The position numbers and the translations under genes were made by a program. A stretch of 64,000 nt of DNA from JBICIG01 sp043101605 (lineage in GTDB: Bacteria; Planctomycetota; Phycisphaerae; Phycisphaerales; UBA1924), in contig JBICIG010000106.1 of NCBI GenBank assembly GCA_043101605.1, positions 1 through 64,000 of the forward strand, given 5' to 3'. Under the pieces are notes generated by a model. That model was not told where the DNA came from, did no database searches, and saw only the letters and a list, made by a program, of their open reading frames with translations. Below, piece after piece: positions 52,569-61,232 of this stretch. Position 1 is the stretch's first letter; each line of letters begins with the position of its first letter.

Positions 52569-53377
52569 TTGCGTCTGCCCCCGTTCACTCGGCGATCTAC
52601 ACGGGCCTGGTGCGGCATCGGCGGTACTCCCCGCGGCCGCATGCGTTCCGGTTCCCGCTGTTCATGGTCTACCTCGACCTGGCGGAACTCCCCGGGGCGC
52701 TCGAGGGCGGGCGGATGGTTTCGGCGAGGAAGCGGGCGCTGGCGCGGTTTCGGCGTGAGGACTACCTGGGGCCGAGTGATGTGTCGCTCGACCAGGCCGT
52801 GCGCACGCGCGTGCGAGAGACGCTCGGGTTCACGCCCGCCGGCCCGATCCGCCTGCTCACGCATCTGCGCATCTTCGGCTACATCTTCAACCCGGTGTCG
52901 TTCTATTACTGTTTCGACGGAGCGGGCGAGCGGGTGGACGCGATCGTCGCGGAGATCACCAACACGCCGTGGAAAGAGCGGCACGCGTATGTGCTCGACG
53001 CGCGGGCCCAGGCGGCGACGGGGTCGAAGCGGTTCGCGTTCGACAAGGCGTTCCATGTCTCGCCCTTCATGCCGATGGACCTGGGGTACGACTGGCGGTT
53101 CGGCGAGCCGGGACGCAAACTGGGCATCTTCATGCGCCTGACCCGGGGCTCGGAAACGGTCTTCGATGCCACGCTGGCGATGGAGCGACGCCCGCTGAAC
53201 CGGCGCGAGATGCGGCGGGTGCTGTGCCGCTACCCGTTCATGACGATGCGGGTCATCGCGAAGATCCACTGGGAGGCTCTGAAACTCTGGATGAAGCGGG
53301 TGCCGGTGCATCCGCACCCCCGCACCCGGGCGAAACCGACCCTGAGCGGTTCAGGATCCAGCGGGGCGGAATCATGA
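52565..53377 (+). CDS. DUF1365 protein
   Basis: 270 residues. Soluble or peripherally bound. Characteristic DUF1365 segments are IYTGLVRHRRYSPRPHAFRFPLF at the N-terminus, IFGYIFNPVSFYYCFD near 105, KAFHVSPFMPMDLGYDWRF and MTMRVIAKIHWEALKLWMKRV. It always appears between the flavoprotein and cfa in related operons. No activity is assigned to the family that I can name with certainty. The start is a GTG overlapping the previous stop by 4 bases, so it is translationally coupled. Confidence 0.88.
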   Translation: MIASAPVHSAIYTGLVRHRRYSPRPHAFRFPLFMVYLDLAELPGALEGGRMVSARKRALARFRREDYLGPSDVSLDQAVRTRVRETLGFTPAGPIRLLTHLRIFGYIFNPVSFYYCFDGAGERVDAIVAEITNTPWKERHAYVLDARAQAATGSKRFAFDKAFHVSPFMPMDLGYDWRFGEPGRKLGIFMRLTRGSETVFDATLAMERRPLNRREMRRVLCRYPFMTMRVIAKIHWEALKLWMKRVPVHPHPRTRAKPTLSGSGSSGAES

Positions 53378-54666
53378 CGACGATCGCGCAGCGGCAACTG
53401 GGGGGGATCGGGGGCTGGACGCCCCGGATCGCCGAGAGAATAGGGCGGCGCATGGTGCGGGCGGCGGTGCCCCGGATGGGCGTCGGGGCGCTGGTCGTCG
53501 CCGACGGCTCCCGGCGGATCGCCAGCCCCGGCGCCGAGCGTGGGGGCGAGCGGCTCTCGGCCACGGTGCGCGTCGTGAACCCGGCGTTCTACGCGGCGGT
53601 GGCGTGGCGCGGCTCGATCGGGGCGGCCGAGTCGTACATGGCCGGCGACTGGGAGTGCGACGATGTCGCGTCGTTGATTGAACTCCTGCTGCGGAACTAC
53701 GACGCGATGCGGTCGCTCGAGTCGCCGCTGGCGAAGGTCTTCGGCGGGCTCCGGCGGGCGGGCGCGTTTGCGGTGCGGAACTCTCGGCTGGGCAGCCGAC
53801 GCAACATCCACGCCCATTACGACCTGAGCAACGAGTTCTTCGGGCTTTGGCTCGATGAGTCCATGACCTATTCCTGCGGCGTGTTCGCCGAGCCCGGGAT
53901 GGACCTGCGGGCGGCCCAGGTCGAGAAGATCGACCGAGCCTGCCGCAAGCTCGGTCTGACCGAGCGGGACCACCTGCTCGAGATCGGAACGGGTTGGGGC
54001 TCGGCGGCGATCCACGCGGCGCGGGTCTACGGCTGCCGCGTGACCACGACGACGATCTCGAAGGAGCAGCACGCGCTGGCGACGAGGCGAGTCGCGGAGG
54101 CGGGGCTCGCCGACCGCGTCGAGGTGCTGCTGGCCGACTACCGCGACCTGGCCGGCACCTACGACAAGCTGCTGTCGATCGAGATGATCGAAGCGGTGGG
54201 GCGGGAGTATCTCGACCGCTTCTTCCGCGTCTGTTCCGACCGGCTGGCACCGCACGGCCGCGCGGTGATCCAGGCGATCACGATCAAGGATGCGTACTAC
54301 GAGGCGGCGGCCCGCCGCGTGGACTTCCTCAAGAAGTACATCTTTCCGGGCTCGTGCCTGCTCGGGCTGGAGGCGATGACGCGATCGATCCGCCGGAGCA
54401 CCGACCTCCGCCCGACGCATGTCGAGGACATCGGGCTGCACTACGCCCGTACGCTGCGTCTGTGGCTCGAGGCGTTCGACGCTCGGCACCGCGCCGTCCG
54501 CGAACTCGGGTTCGACGAACGGTTCCGGCGGATGTGGCGTTACTACCTGCAGTACTGCGAGGGTGCCTTCCGGGCCGGTCACTGCAGCACCGTGCAGATG
54601 GTGCTCGCCAAGCCCGATGCGGACGCGTGGCGGCCCGGCGAGCCGGCCGAGAGCGCGGTGCGCTGA
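53374..54666 (+). CDS. Cyclopropane-fatty-acyl-phospholipid synthase family methyltransferase
   Basis: 430 residues. An N-terminal Cfa region (LSATVRVVNPAFYAAVAWRG, ESYMAGDWECDDVASLIELL) precedes HAHYDLSNEFFGLWLDESMTYSCGVF. SAM-binding LLEIGTGWGSAAIHAA is near residue 205. The active-site Glu/Cys regions follow in IEMIEAVGREYLDRFF. Cfa enzymes transfer a methylene from SAM to a cis double bond of phospholipid acyl chains, giving cyclopropane or methyl-branched products. Start ATGA overlaps the DUF1365 stop. Its substrate would be supplied by the desaturase at the front of the operon. Confidence 0.92.
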   Translation: MTTIAQRQLGGIGGWTPRIAERIGRRMVRAAVPRMGVGALVVADGSRRIASPGAERGGERLSATVRVVNPAFYAAVAWRGSIGAAESYMAGDWECDDVASLIELLLRNYDAMRSLESPLAKVFGGLRRAGAFAVRNSRLGSRRNIHAHYDLSNEFFGLWLDESMTYSCGVFAEPGMDLRAAQVEKIDRACRKLGLTERDHLLEIGTGWGSAAIHAARVYGCRVTTTTISKEQHALATRRVAEAGLADRVEVLLADYRDLAGTYDKLLSIEMIEAVGREYLDRFFRVCSDRLAPHGRAVIQAITIKDAYYEAAARRVDFLKKYIFPGSCLLGLEAMTRSIRRSTDLRPTHVEDIGLHYARTLRLWLEAFDARHRAVRELGFDERFRRMWRYYLQYCEGAFRAGHCSTVQMVLAKPDADAWRPGEPAESAVR

Positions 54667-55475
54667 TGCTGGGCATCTGGGCTCAACTCGGGATCATCGC
54701 CGGCGGTGCGGTCGCGGTCATGGTCGCGCTCTACCTCGTGCAGCGGAAGCACGGCGACGCGGGCATCGTCGATGTCGGATGGTCCTACGCCCTCGGCGCC
54801 TCGGCGATCTTCGCGGGCGTGACCGGGACGGGTGATCTGGGACCGCGGATCCTGATCGGCGTGCTCGGTGGTTTGTGGGGCTTGCGGCTGGGCACGCACA
54901 TCCTGACCGATCGCATCCTCAAGGGAATCGAGGACGGGCGCTACCAGATGTTCCGCGAGAAGACCGGGGATCGGTTCCAGCGGTTCCTGCTCTGGTTCTA
55001 CCTCGGGCAGGCGGGGAGCGTGCCGATCCTCGCCGTGCCCTTCGTGCTCGCGTCGACGGCGCCGGGGCCGATCGGGTTCTTCGGGGTCGCGGCGATCGTG
55101 GTATTCGTGATCGGGTTGACCGGCGAGTTCATCGCCGACGAGCAGCTCAAGAGTTTCAAGCGCAAGCCCGAGAGCAAAGGCAAGACCTGCCGCGAGGGCC
55201 TGTGGCGATACTCGCGTCACCCGAACTATTTCTTCGAGTGGCTGCTCTGGGTGGCGTACGCCCTGGCGGCTCTGGCGGCGCCGTGGGGCTGGGTGGCCCT
55301 GTTCGCGCCGGTGCTCATGCTCGTGTTGATTCTGAAAGTCACGGGGATCCCGCCGACCGAAGCGCGGGCCGTGAGATCGAGGGGCGATGACTACCGCGAG
55401 TACCAGCGCACGACCAGCCCGTTCTTCCCCCTCCCGCCCAGGCCCGATTCGGAATCCAAGCGTGAGTTGGTATGA
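54666..55475 (+). CDS. DUF1295 / steroid 5-alpha-reductase-like membrane protein
   Basis: 269 residues with about six membrane helices. The C-terminal C-methyltransferase/reductase signature is GLWRYSRHPNYFFEWLLWVAY near residue 180, with TEARAVRSRGDDYREYQRTTSPFFP after it. Such families (steroid reductase-like, ICMT-like) use NADPH to reduce double bonds, or SAM to methylate. In this operon, reduction of an acyl-chain intermediate is attractive. The first base of the ATG is the last base of the preceding TGA. The C-terminal end overlaps the next gene by 14 bases. Confidence 0.85.
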   Translation: MLGIWAQLGIIAGGAVAVMVALYLVQRKHGDAGIVDVGWSYALGASAIFAGVTGTGDLGPRILIGVLGGLWGLRLGTHILTDRILKGIEDGRYQMFREKTGDRFQRFLLWFYLGQAGSVPILAVPFVLASTAPGPIGFFGVAAIVVFVIGLTGEFIADEQLKSFKRKPESKGKTCREGLWRYSRHPNYFFEWLLWVAYALAALAAPWGWVALFAPVLMLVLILKVTGIPPTEARAVRSRGDDYREYQRTTSPFFPLPPRPDSESKRELV

Positions 55476-56493
55476 GCCGCTGCTCGATCGCGGCGTGTTC
55501 CCCGATGCGTTGATTCGCCGGGGCATCCGCGCGCGGCTGGCCAAGCGCATCCGGGCCGAGTCCCGGGGATCGCTCGAGCAGCGGCACGAGCGGTTCCGCG
55601 CGTTCGTCGAGGGGTTGCGCTCGAGCCCGATCGCGATCGAGACCGCCAAGGCGAACGAGCAGCACTACGAGTTGCCGGCCGGGTTCTTCCAACTCGCCCT
55701 CGGTGCGAGGCTCAAGTACAGCGGGTGCCTGTGGGAGCCGGGCACGCAGACGCTCGACCGGGCGGAGACCGCGATGCTCGAGCTGACCTGCCGACGCGCG
55801 GGGCTCGAGGACGGCATGCGTGTGCTGGATCTCGGATGCGGCTGGGGTTCGCTGAGCCTGTTCATCAAGGAGCGGTTCCCGAACTGCCGGGTGACCGCGG
55901 TGTCGAACTCGTCGCTCCAGCGGGGCTTCATCGAGGCCAAACGCGACGCGGCCGGGTTTCGGGATCTCGAGATCATCACCGCCGATGCGAACACGCTCGA
56001 TCTCGAGGGCCCGTTCGACCGGATCATCTCCATCGAGATGTTCGAGCACATGAAGAACTACCGCGACCTGCTTCGGCGGCTTGCGGGCATGCTCGCGGCG
56101 GACGGGCGGCTGTTCGTCCACATCTTCACGCACCGCGAGATCGCGTACCACTACGAGCCGGGCAACGACTGGATCGGGCGGTACTTCTTCACCGGCGGCA
56201 CGATGCCCTCGGACCACCTGCTGCACCACTTTCAGGATGACCTCGTGCTCCGCGATCACTGGCGGGTCGACGGGCGGCACTACGAGAAGACCGCCAACGC
56301 CTGGCTCGCGAACATGGACGCCCGCGAGTCGGAGGTCAAGCGAGTGCTCGCCGAGGCGTACGGGCCCGGGGAGGCCGACCGGTGGTTCCATCGCTGGCGG
56401 GTCTTCTTCATGGCGTGCGCTGAACTGTGGGGCTTCCGGGGCGGGGACGAGTGGATCGTCTCGCACTACCTGTTCGGGCATCGCGGCGGCTGA
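55462..56493 (+). CDS. Second Cfa-like SAM-dependent methyltransferase
   Basis: 343 residues. A helical N-terminus (GVFPDALIRRGIRARLAKRI) leads to the substrate region YELPAGFFQLALGARLKYSG. The SAM motif is VLDLGCGWGSLSLFIKERFP near 135. Then come IISIEMFEHMKNYRDLL and DHLLHHFQDDLVLRDHW. This subgroup lies between Cfa and coclaurine N-methyltransferase-like proteins, so it may methylate a lipid or another amphiphile. Start is a GTG set inside the previous gene, giving a 14-base overlap. Last gene of the lipid operon, 58 bases before an unrelated isomerase. Confidence 0.85.
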   Translation: MSWYEPLLDRGVFPDALIRRGIRARLAKRIRAESRGSLEQRHERFRAFVEGLRSSPIAIETAKANEQHYELPAGFFQLALGARLKYSGCLWEPGTQTLDRAETAMLELTCRRAGLEDGMRVLDLGCGWGSLSLFIKERFPNCRVTAVSNSSLQRGFIEAKRDAAGFRDLEIITADANTLDLEGPFDRIISIEMFEHMKNYRDLLRRLAGMLAADGRLFVHIFTHREIAYHYEPGNDWIGRYFFTGGTMPSDHLLHHFQDDLVLRDHWRVDGRHYEKTANAWLANMDARESEVKRVLAEAYGPGEADRWFHRWRVFFMACAELWGFRGGDEWIVSHYLFGHRGG

Positions 56494-56521
56494 GTGAGCC
56501 GACGAACGGGCGGTCGGCGGC

Positions 56522-56527
56522 TATCCT
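56522..56527 (+). promoter_or_regulatory. -10 hexamer of the first sugar isomerase gene
   Basis: TATCCT with an expected leader of about 18 nt containing GGGAGGG. It separates the sugar unit from the lipid operon. Confidence 0.4.
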
Positions 56528-56551
56528 CCGGGGCTTCCGGGAGGGCGTGCC

Positions 56552-57403
56552 ATGATCGGTCGGGTGGGTGTGTGCAGTTGGTCGCTTCAGTCGGGCTCGC
56601 CCGAGGCGCTCGCCGACGCCGTCGCGTCGGTCGGAGCGAGGTGCGTGCAGCTCGCGATCGACCCGATCCGCGAGGGCGTCTGGGATCTCGAGCACACCCG
56701 GCGATCGCTCGAGGACCGGGGCATCGAGATCGTCAGCGGGATGATGGCCTGCAAGGGCGAGGACTACTCGTCGCTCGAGTCGATCGAGCGGACGGGCGGG
56801 ATCCGCCCCGATGCGACCTGGCGCGATAATCTCGAAGCGGCGAGGTCCAACGCGCTGATCGCCGCCACGCTCCGGCTCCCGCTCGTCACCTTCCACGCGG
56901 GATTCATGCCGAGCGATCCGGGTCACCCCGAGCGACGCGACCTCGTCGAGCGAGTCTTTGCCATCGGCGGGATCTTCGCCAACGACGGAGCCGGCGTTGC
57001 GCTCGAGACGGGCCAGGAGACGGCTGAAACGCTCATCGGGTTTCTCGAGTCGGTCAACAAGCCCGATCCCCCGCTCGGCAAGCGCGTAGGCGTGAACTTC
57101 GATCCCGCGAACATGATCCTCTACGGAAAGGGGGACCCGATCGAGGCCTTCAAGGCGCTGGCGGACCGGGTCGTGCAGGTACACATCAAGGACGCGATTC
57201 CGGCGGATCGGCCGGGCGAGTGGGGCACCGAGGTCCGTGCCGGGACCGGGGCGGTCGACTGGCGCGCCCTCGCGGCTCTGGTGCGGGCCCTGCCGCAGCG
57301 GGTCGATCTCATCATCGAGCGCGAGGCCGGGGACGATCGGCTCGGCGACATCGCGGCGGCCCGCGCCATGGTCGGCGAGGTCTTCGGGGCGGCGTCGGCA
57401 TGA
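56552..57403 (+). CDS. Sugar phosphate isomerase/epimerase family protein (1)
   Basis: 283 residues, AP-endonuclease-2 TIM barrel. Metal ligands appear in order: TFHAGFMPSDPG with His near 115, GVALETGQETAE with Glu near 150, VGVNFDPANMILYGKG with Asp near 179, VVQVHIKDAIP with His near 210, and IIEREAG with Glu near 254. This matches xylose-isomerase-like TIM barrels of the IolE/IolI type. A strong GGGAGGG precedes the ATG. Its stop overlaps the start of the Gfo/Idh gene by 4 bases (ATGA), so the two likely act together on the same sugar. Confidence 0.88.
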   Translation: MIGRVGVCSWSLQSGSPEALADAVASVGARCVQLAIDPIREGVWDLEHTRRSLEDRGIEIVSGMMACKGEDYSSLESIERTGGIRPDATWRDNLEAARSNALIAATLRLPLVTFHAGFMPSDPGHPERRDLVERVFAIGGIFANDGAGVALETGQETAETLIGFLESVNKPDPPLGKRVGVNFDPANMILYGKGDPIEAFKALADRVVQVHIKDAIPADRPGEWGTEVRAGTGAVDWRALAALVRALPQRVDLIIEREAGDDRLGDIAAARAMVGEVFGAASA

Positions 57404-58428
57404 GGGGCAGATCGGAGATCACGATCGGTGTCGGGATCGTCGGCTACGGGTTCATGGGGCGCACGCACCTGGCGGCATATCAGAGCGCGACCCGCGCGGG
57501 CTTCCCCTGCCGCGTGCGGGCGATCTGCGATCGGCGCGGCGTGCCCGCCGGCGGCTCGGCGACGGGCAATCTCGCGGTCGGCGAAGGCGTGGACCTCGCC
57601 GGGATCGCGATCGAGCCCGAACTGAACGCGCTGCTCGCCGATCCGGCGATCGACCTGATCAGCCTCTGCACGCCGACCGACACGCACATCGAACTGGCCC
57701 AGCGGGCGCTCGCGGCGGGCAAACATGTCCTGGTCGAGAAGCCCGTCGGGATCACCGCCGAAGCTATTGAGCCGCTGATGCGGGCAGCCGAGAGCTCCGA
57801 TCGGCTTTGCATGCCGGCGATGTGCATGCGGTTCTGGCCCGCGTGGGTGAAGGCGGCCGAGATGCTGCGCGACCTTCCCTACGGGCGTCTTCGCAGCGCC
57901 TCGTTCGTGCGGGCCGGCGCGAGGCCCGATTGGGCACCGGAGTTCTACGGCGACGAATCACGCTGCGGCGGGATGCTCTGCGACCTGCACATCCACGACA
58001 CCGATTTCATCGTTTCATGCCTGGGCATGCCGCGGGCGGTCGTCACGACCGGGCACGCCGAGCGGTTGAGCACGCAATACGACTTCGGGAACCCGGATGT
58101 GTCGATCCGGGCCGAGGGCGGCTGGGACCTGCCCGCCTCGGCCGGGTTCCGCATGCGGTTCCTGCTCGCGTTCGAGCGTGCCGCGGTCGAGTTTGACATC
58201 AACCACGAGCACCAACTCCGCGTGTTCACCGACGCGGGCGAGGAGCACCCGGCGCTCGCTCCGATCGCGGGGTACGACGGCGAGGTGCGGGCTCTGGTCC
58301 GGGCGATCGAGCGGGGGGATGCCCAGCCTCCGGTCACGATGCGCGACGCGTGGCGGGTCGCGCGGGTCGTGGATGCCGAACGGCAGAGCCTCCTGAGCGC
58401 GCGGCCCGTGGAATTTCCGGACGCCTGA
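57400..58428 (+). CDS. Gfo/Idh/MocA family oxidoreductase (1)
   Basis: 342 residues. N-terminal Rossmann fold GVGIVGYGFMGRTHLAAYQ binds NAD(P), followed by SLCTPTDTHIELAQRALAAGKHVLVEKPVG with the catalytic Lys-Pro. CGGMLCDLHIHDTDFIVSCLG includes the usual HDxD segment near residue 190. These enzymes oxidise or reduce a sugar hydroxyl, often at C3. It is coupled to the isomerase in front. The transporter on the opposite strand ends 26 bases later. Confidence 0.9.
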   Translation: MRGRSEITIGVGIVGYGFMGRTHLAAYQSATRAGFPCRVRAICDRRGVPAGGSATGNLAVGEGVDLAGIAIEPELNALLADPAIDLISLCTPTDTHIELAQRALAAGKHVLVEKPVGITAEAIEPLMRAAESSDRLCMPAMCMRFWPAWVKAAEMLRDLPYGRLRSASFVRAGARPDWAPEFYGDESRCGGMLCDLHIHDTDFIVSCLGMPRAVVTTGHAERLSTQYDFGNPDVSIRAEGGWDLPASAGFRMRFLLAFERAAVEFDINHEHQLRVFTDAGEEHPALAPIAGYDGEVRALVRAIERGDAQPPVTMRDAWRVARVVDAERQSLLSARPVEFPDA

Positions 58429-58453
58429 CCGCTCCCCCCGCCCGGCGCGGGAA

Positions 58454-60070
58454 TCACGCTTGAGTGCGATCGGGGTCCGGTTCGTCGGGCAGGTAGACGC
58501 CCTCCTTGGCCGCTTTGAGGTCCCGCCGCGGATAGAAGAGCAGCAGGGCGACGAGGCAGCCGATCGCGCCCCACATCGGAACGGCGAACAGGGTCTGGTA
58601 ATCGAGTTCCTTGTTCTTGGTGGCAATCTCGGCGACCATGCCCGCGATCTTGCTGCCGACGATGATCCCGATGCCGAAGATCACCAGGCTGAACAGGCTC
58701 TGGGCGCTGGCGCGGACATCCTTGCTCGTGAACTTGTCGACGACGACGAACGAAACGAAGATGAAGCACCCGAAGCAGAGCCCGTGCATCGTGACGCCCG
58801 TGATGAGGACCGCGATCGCGGGGATACCCGTCGACGCGGTGATCTGATCGACATACGCGAACAGCGCCATGCGGAGCGCGTAAGCCACCAACCCGATCGC
58901 CAGCAGTGTCTTGTGCCCGACCTTCTTGAGCAGCAGCGGCATGAGGGCCAGCACGAGGATCTCGGACATTTGCCCGATGGTCATCAGCCCGCCGCCGCCG
59001 ACGCCGAAGATCGCGTTGATCGACTCGGCCGCCTTGGTCTGGTAGGTGCCCAGAAAGCCCGAGGTGTGCACGAAGTAGAACTGGTGGATGCAGGAGACCG
59101 GGACCAGCAGGAGGAACAGGACCATCAGCGGTCTGCTGCGGAGCACCTCGCCGATCGCCTCGAACGCCGCGTTCTTCTCGCGCCCCTTGCTCGGCGGCGT
59201 GTGCGGGAGCGTGAAGCAGAACAGCCCCATCACGATCCCGAGGATCGCGCTCAGGCGGAACGCGTTGATCATCCCGGCCTGCTGCACGCTCAGCGTCTGG
59301 TCCTCGATCAACTTCACGCTGACGACCGCTTCGGCGTCGCTCAACTGGTCGACGGCGGCTTCGACCTCGGCCCGGGTCGCGTTCTCGCCGAGCCCGTCGA
59401 TCAGGGCTCGCACGGCCGGGCGGGTTTCCTCCGATGCGGCGAGATCCCACCAGCGGAGCGGCGGGGTCTCGGTCGTCTCATCTTCGGCCGTGGGGGGGAG
59501 CGGAGCGAGCAGTTCGGCCCGTTCCTCGGCGGTGTCAAGGTGCGCCACCAGGGCGGCCCGCGCTGCGTCGTTCTTGGTCGGCGTGGAGGTCATCAGCAGC
59601 CACTGCCCGATGCCGATGCCCACGCAGATCCACCCGACCGTGCCCCAGACGCGGACCTTGCCGAAGTCGCGGTCGCGGTCGGGCAGGTGGTGGAACGAGA
59701 TGGAGTTGGTGAGGCTGAGCGTGGGGGAATAGATCAGCGAGTAGAGCAGGCTGAGCCCGAGAAACGCCCAGTAGCCCTCGGTCGACGCGAGCACGAAGAC
59801 CACGATCCCGCCGAGGATGTGGCTGATGCCGAGGAACTTCTCGGTCGCGAAGAGCCGGTCGGCGATCTGACCCGCGACGAAGGGCGCCACCAGCGCACCG
59901 ACCGCACCGACCGCGAACATGTCGCCGATCTGCCCCGGGTTGAACCCGCGGTGCCCGTTGAGGACGGGCCAGAGCAGCGGCAGCCAGGCACCCCAGATCG
60001 CGTACTGCAGGAACATCATCACGCTCAGGCGTGTGCGCACAAGTGCGGGGGTCTGGCCGGTCTCGCTCAT
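58454..60070 (-). CDS. MFS transporter of the nucleoside:H+ symporter family
   Basis: 538 residues, about twelve membrane helices. RTRLSVMMFLQYAIWGAWLP opens the protein, and LPDRDRDFGKVRVWGTVGWI is the cytoplasmic segment characteristic of NupG/XapB-type symporters. A large hydrophilic insertion (about 155-250, Glu/Ala-rich) lies between helices 5/6 and 7 and is absent from E. coli NupG. In Planctomycetes and Bacteroidetes, relatives sit beside sugar-modifying genes and probably import sugars or glycosides. Here it lies within a sugar cluster. The ATG has GAGGGAGGATCG upstream. Confidence 0.85.
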   Translation of the reverse strand: MSETGQTPALVRTRLSVMMFLQYAIWGAWLPLLWPVLNGHRGFNPGQIGDMFAVGAVGALVAPFVAGQIADRLFATEKFLGISHILGGIVVFVLASTEGYWAFLGLSLLYSLIYSPTLSLTNSISFHHLPDRDRDFGKVRVWGTVGWICVGIGIGQWLLMTSTPTKNDAARAALVAHLDTAEERAELLAPLPPTAEDETTETPPLRWWDLAASEETRPAVRALIDGLGENATRAEVEAAVDQLSDAEAVVSVKLIEDQTLSVQQAGMINAFRLSAILGIVMGLFCFTLPHTPPSKGREKNAAFEAIGEVLRSRPLMVLFLLLVPVSCIHQFYFVHTSGFLGTYQTKAAESINAIFGVGGGGLMTIGQMSEILVLALMPLLLKKVGHKTLLAIGLVAYALRMALFAYVDQITASTGIPAIAVLITGVTMHGLCFGCFIFVSFVVVDKFTSKDVRASAQSLFSLVIFGIGIIVGSKIAGMVAEIATKNKELDYQTLFAVPMWGAIGCLVALLLFYPRRDLKAAKEGVYLPDEPDPDRTQA

Positions 60071-60102
60071 CGACGATCCTCCCTCTGCCTGGGCAAGCGG
60101 GC

Positions 60103-60108
60103 AGTCTA
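60103..60108 (-). promoter_or_regulatory. -10 hexamer of the MFS transporter gene
   Basis: TAGACT on the minus strand, expected leader about 26 nt with GAGGGAGG. It is divergent from the TACGCT promoter at 60154. The CTAG within it is one of only three I noticed in the window. Confidence 0.4.
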
Positions 60109-60153
60109 GCGGGCGGCCGACCTTCGGTGGGTGCGGGCGGCGAATCCGGGCGA

Positions 60154-60159
60154 TACGCT
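60154..60159 (+). promoter_or_regulatory. -10 hexamer of the second sugar isomerase gene
   Basis: TACGCT with an expected leader of about 48 nt ending in AGGAGTTTCTTCC, a good ribosome site. Confidence 0.35.
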
Positions 60160-60213
60160 GGCGCTCCCGCCGCTCGAGCAAGCTCCGGCGGGCCAGCCGC
60201 AGGAGTTTCTTCC

Positions 60214-61209
60214 ATGGCACGACCCGTGACGCTCTTCACCGGCCAGTGGGCCGACCTTCCCCGCGCCGAACTGCTCCCCCGTGTCGCGGAGATGGGGTAC
60301 GACGGAGTCGAACTCGCCTGCTGGGGGGACCACTTCGAGGTCGGGCGGGCGCTCGCCGAGGATGACTACTGCGACCGGCTCCGCGACGAACTCGCCGAGC
60401 ACGCTTTGGACTGCTTTGCGATCAGCAGCCACCTCGTCGGGCAGGCGGTCTGCGATCCGATCGACACCCGGCACCGGTCGATCCTGCCCGCCGCCGTCTG
60501 GGCGGACGGCGACCCCGAGGGCGTTCGGCAGCGAGCCGCCGAGGAGATGAAGCGGACCGCCAGGGCAGCGGCGAAGTTCGGGGTCGGGATCGTCAATGGG
60601 TTCACCGGGTCGGCGATCTGGCACAAGCTCTACTTCTTCCCCCCGACCGGGCCCGCCGAGGTCGCGGCCGGGTTTGCCGACTTTGCCGATCGATGGAACC
60701 CGATTCTTGATGTCTTTGATGAGGTGGGCGTGCGCTTCGCGCTCGAGGTCCACCCGACCGAGATCGCCTACGACATCGAGACTTCGGCGCGCGCGCTCGA
60801 ATCGCTCGACGGGCGAACCGCGTTCGGGTTCAATTTCGACCCCTCGCACCTGATCTGGCAGGGTATAGACCCCGCCCGCTTTGTCCGCGAGTTCCCCGAC
60901 CGGATCTATCACTGCCATGTCAAGGACGCCGCGACGACCCTTGACGGGCGCAGCTCGATCCTCGCGTCGCACCTGTCGTTCGGCGATCCGCGGCGGGGGT
61001 GGGACTTCCGCTCACCCGGACGCGGCGATGTCGATTTCGAGTCGATCATCCGCGCGCTCAACCACGCGAAGTACACCGGGCCGCTGAGCGTGGAGTGGGA
61101 GGACTCGGGCATGGACCGGTTCCACGGCGCGCGGGAAGCGGCGGATTTCGTGCGCACGATCGACTTCCCGCCGTCGGACCTCGCGTTCGACGCGGCGTTC
61201 GAGGACTGA
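60214..61209 (+). CDS. Sugar phosphate isomerase/epimerase family protein (2)
   Basis: 331 residues, AP-endonuclease-2 TIM barrel. VTLFTGQWADLPRAELLPRVAEMGYDGVELACWGDHFEV is the usual opening. Metal ligands appear in VRFALEVHPTEIAYD, FGFNFDPSHLIWQGID and RIYHCHVKDAAT near residue 230, and the final Glu in PLSVEWEDSGMD. A 40-residue middle part (EEMKRTARAAAKFGVGIVNGFTG) is normal. It precedes the second Gfo/Idh gene by 23 bases. The pair repeats the order of the unit at 56.5-58.4 kb, but the sequences differ clearly. Confidence 0.88.
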   Translation: MARPVTLFTGQWADLPRAELLPRVAEMGYDGVELACWGDHFEVGRALAEDDYCDRLRDELAEHALDCFAISSHLVGQAVCDPIDTRHRSILPAAVWADGDPEGVRQRAAEEMKRTARAAAKFGVGIVNGFTGSAIWHKLYFFPPTGPAEVAAGFADFADRWNPILDVFDEVGVRFALEVHPTEIAYDIETSARALESLDGRTAFGFNFDPSHLIWQGIDPARFVREFPDRIYHCHVKDAATTLDGRSSILASHLSFGDPRRGWDFRSPGRGDVDFESIIRALNHAKYTGPLSVEWEDSGMDRFHGAREAADFVRTIDFPPSDLAFDAAFED

Positions 61210-61232
61210 ACGATCCGGGCGAGGAGGCAGGC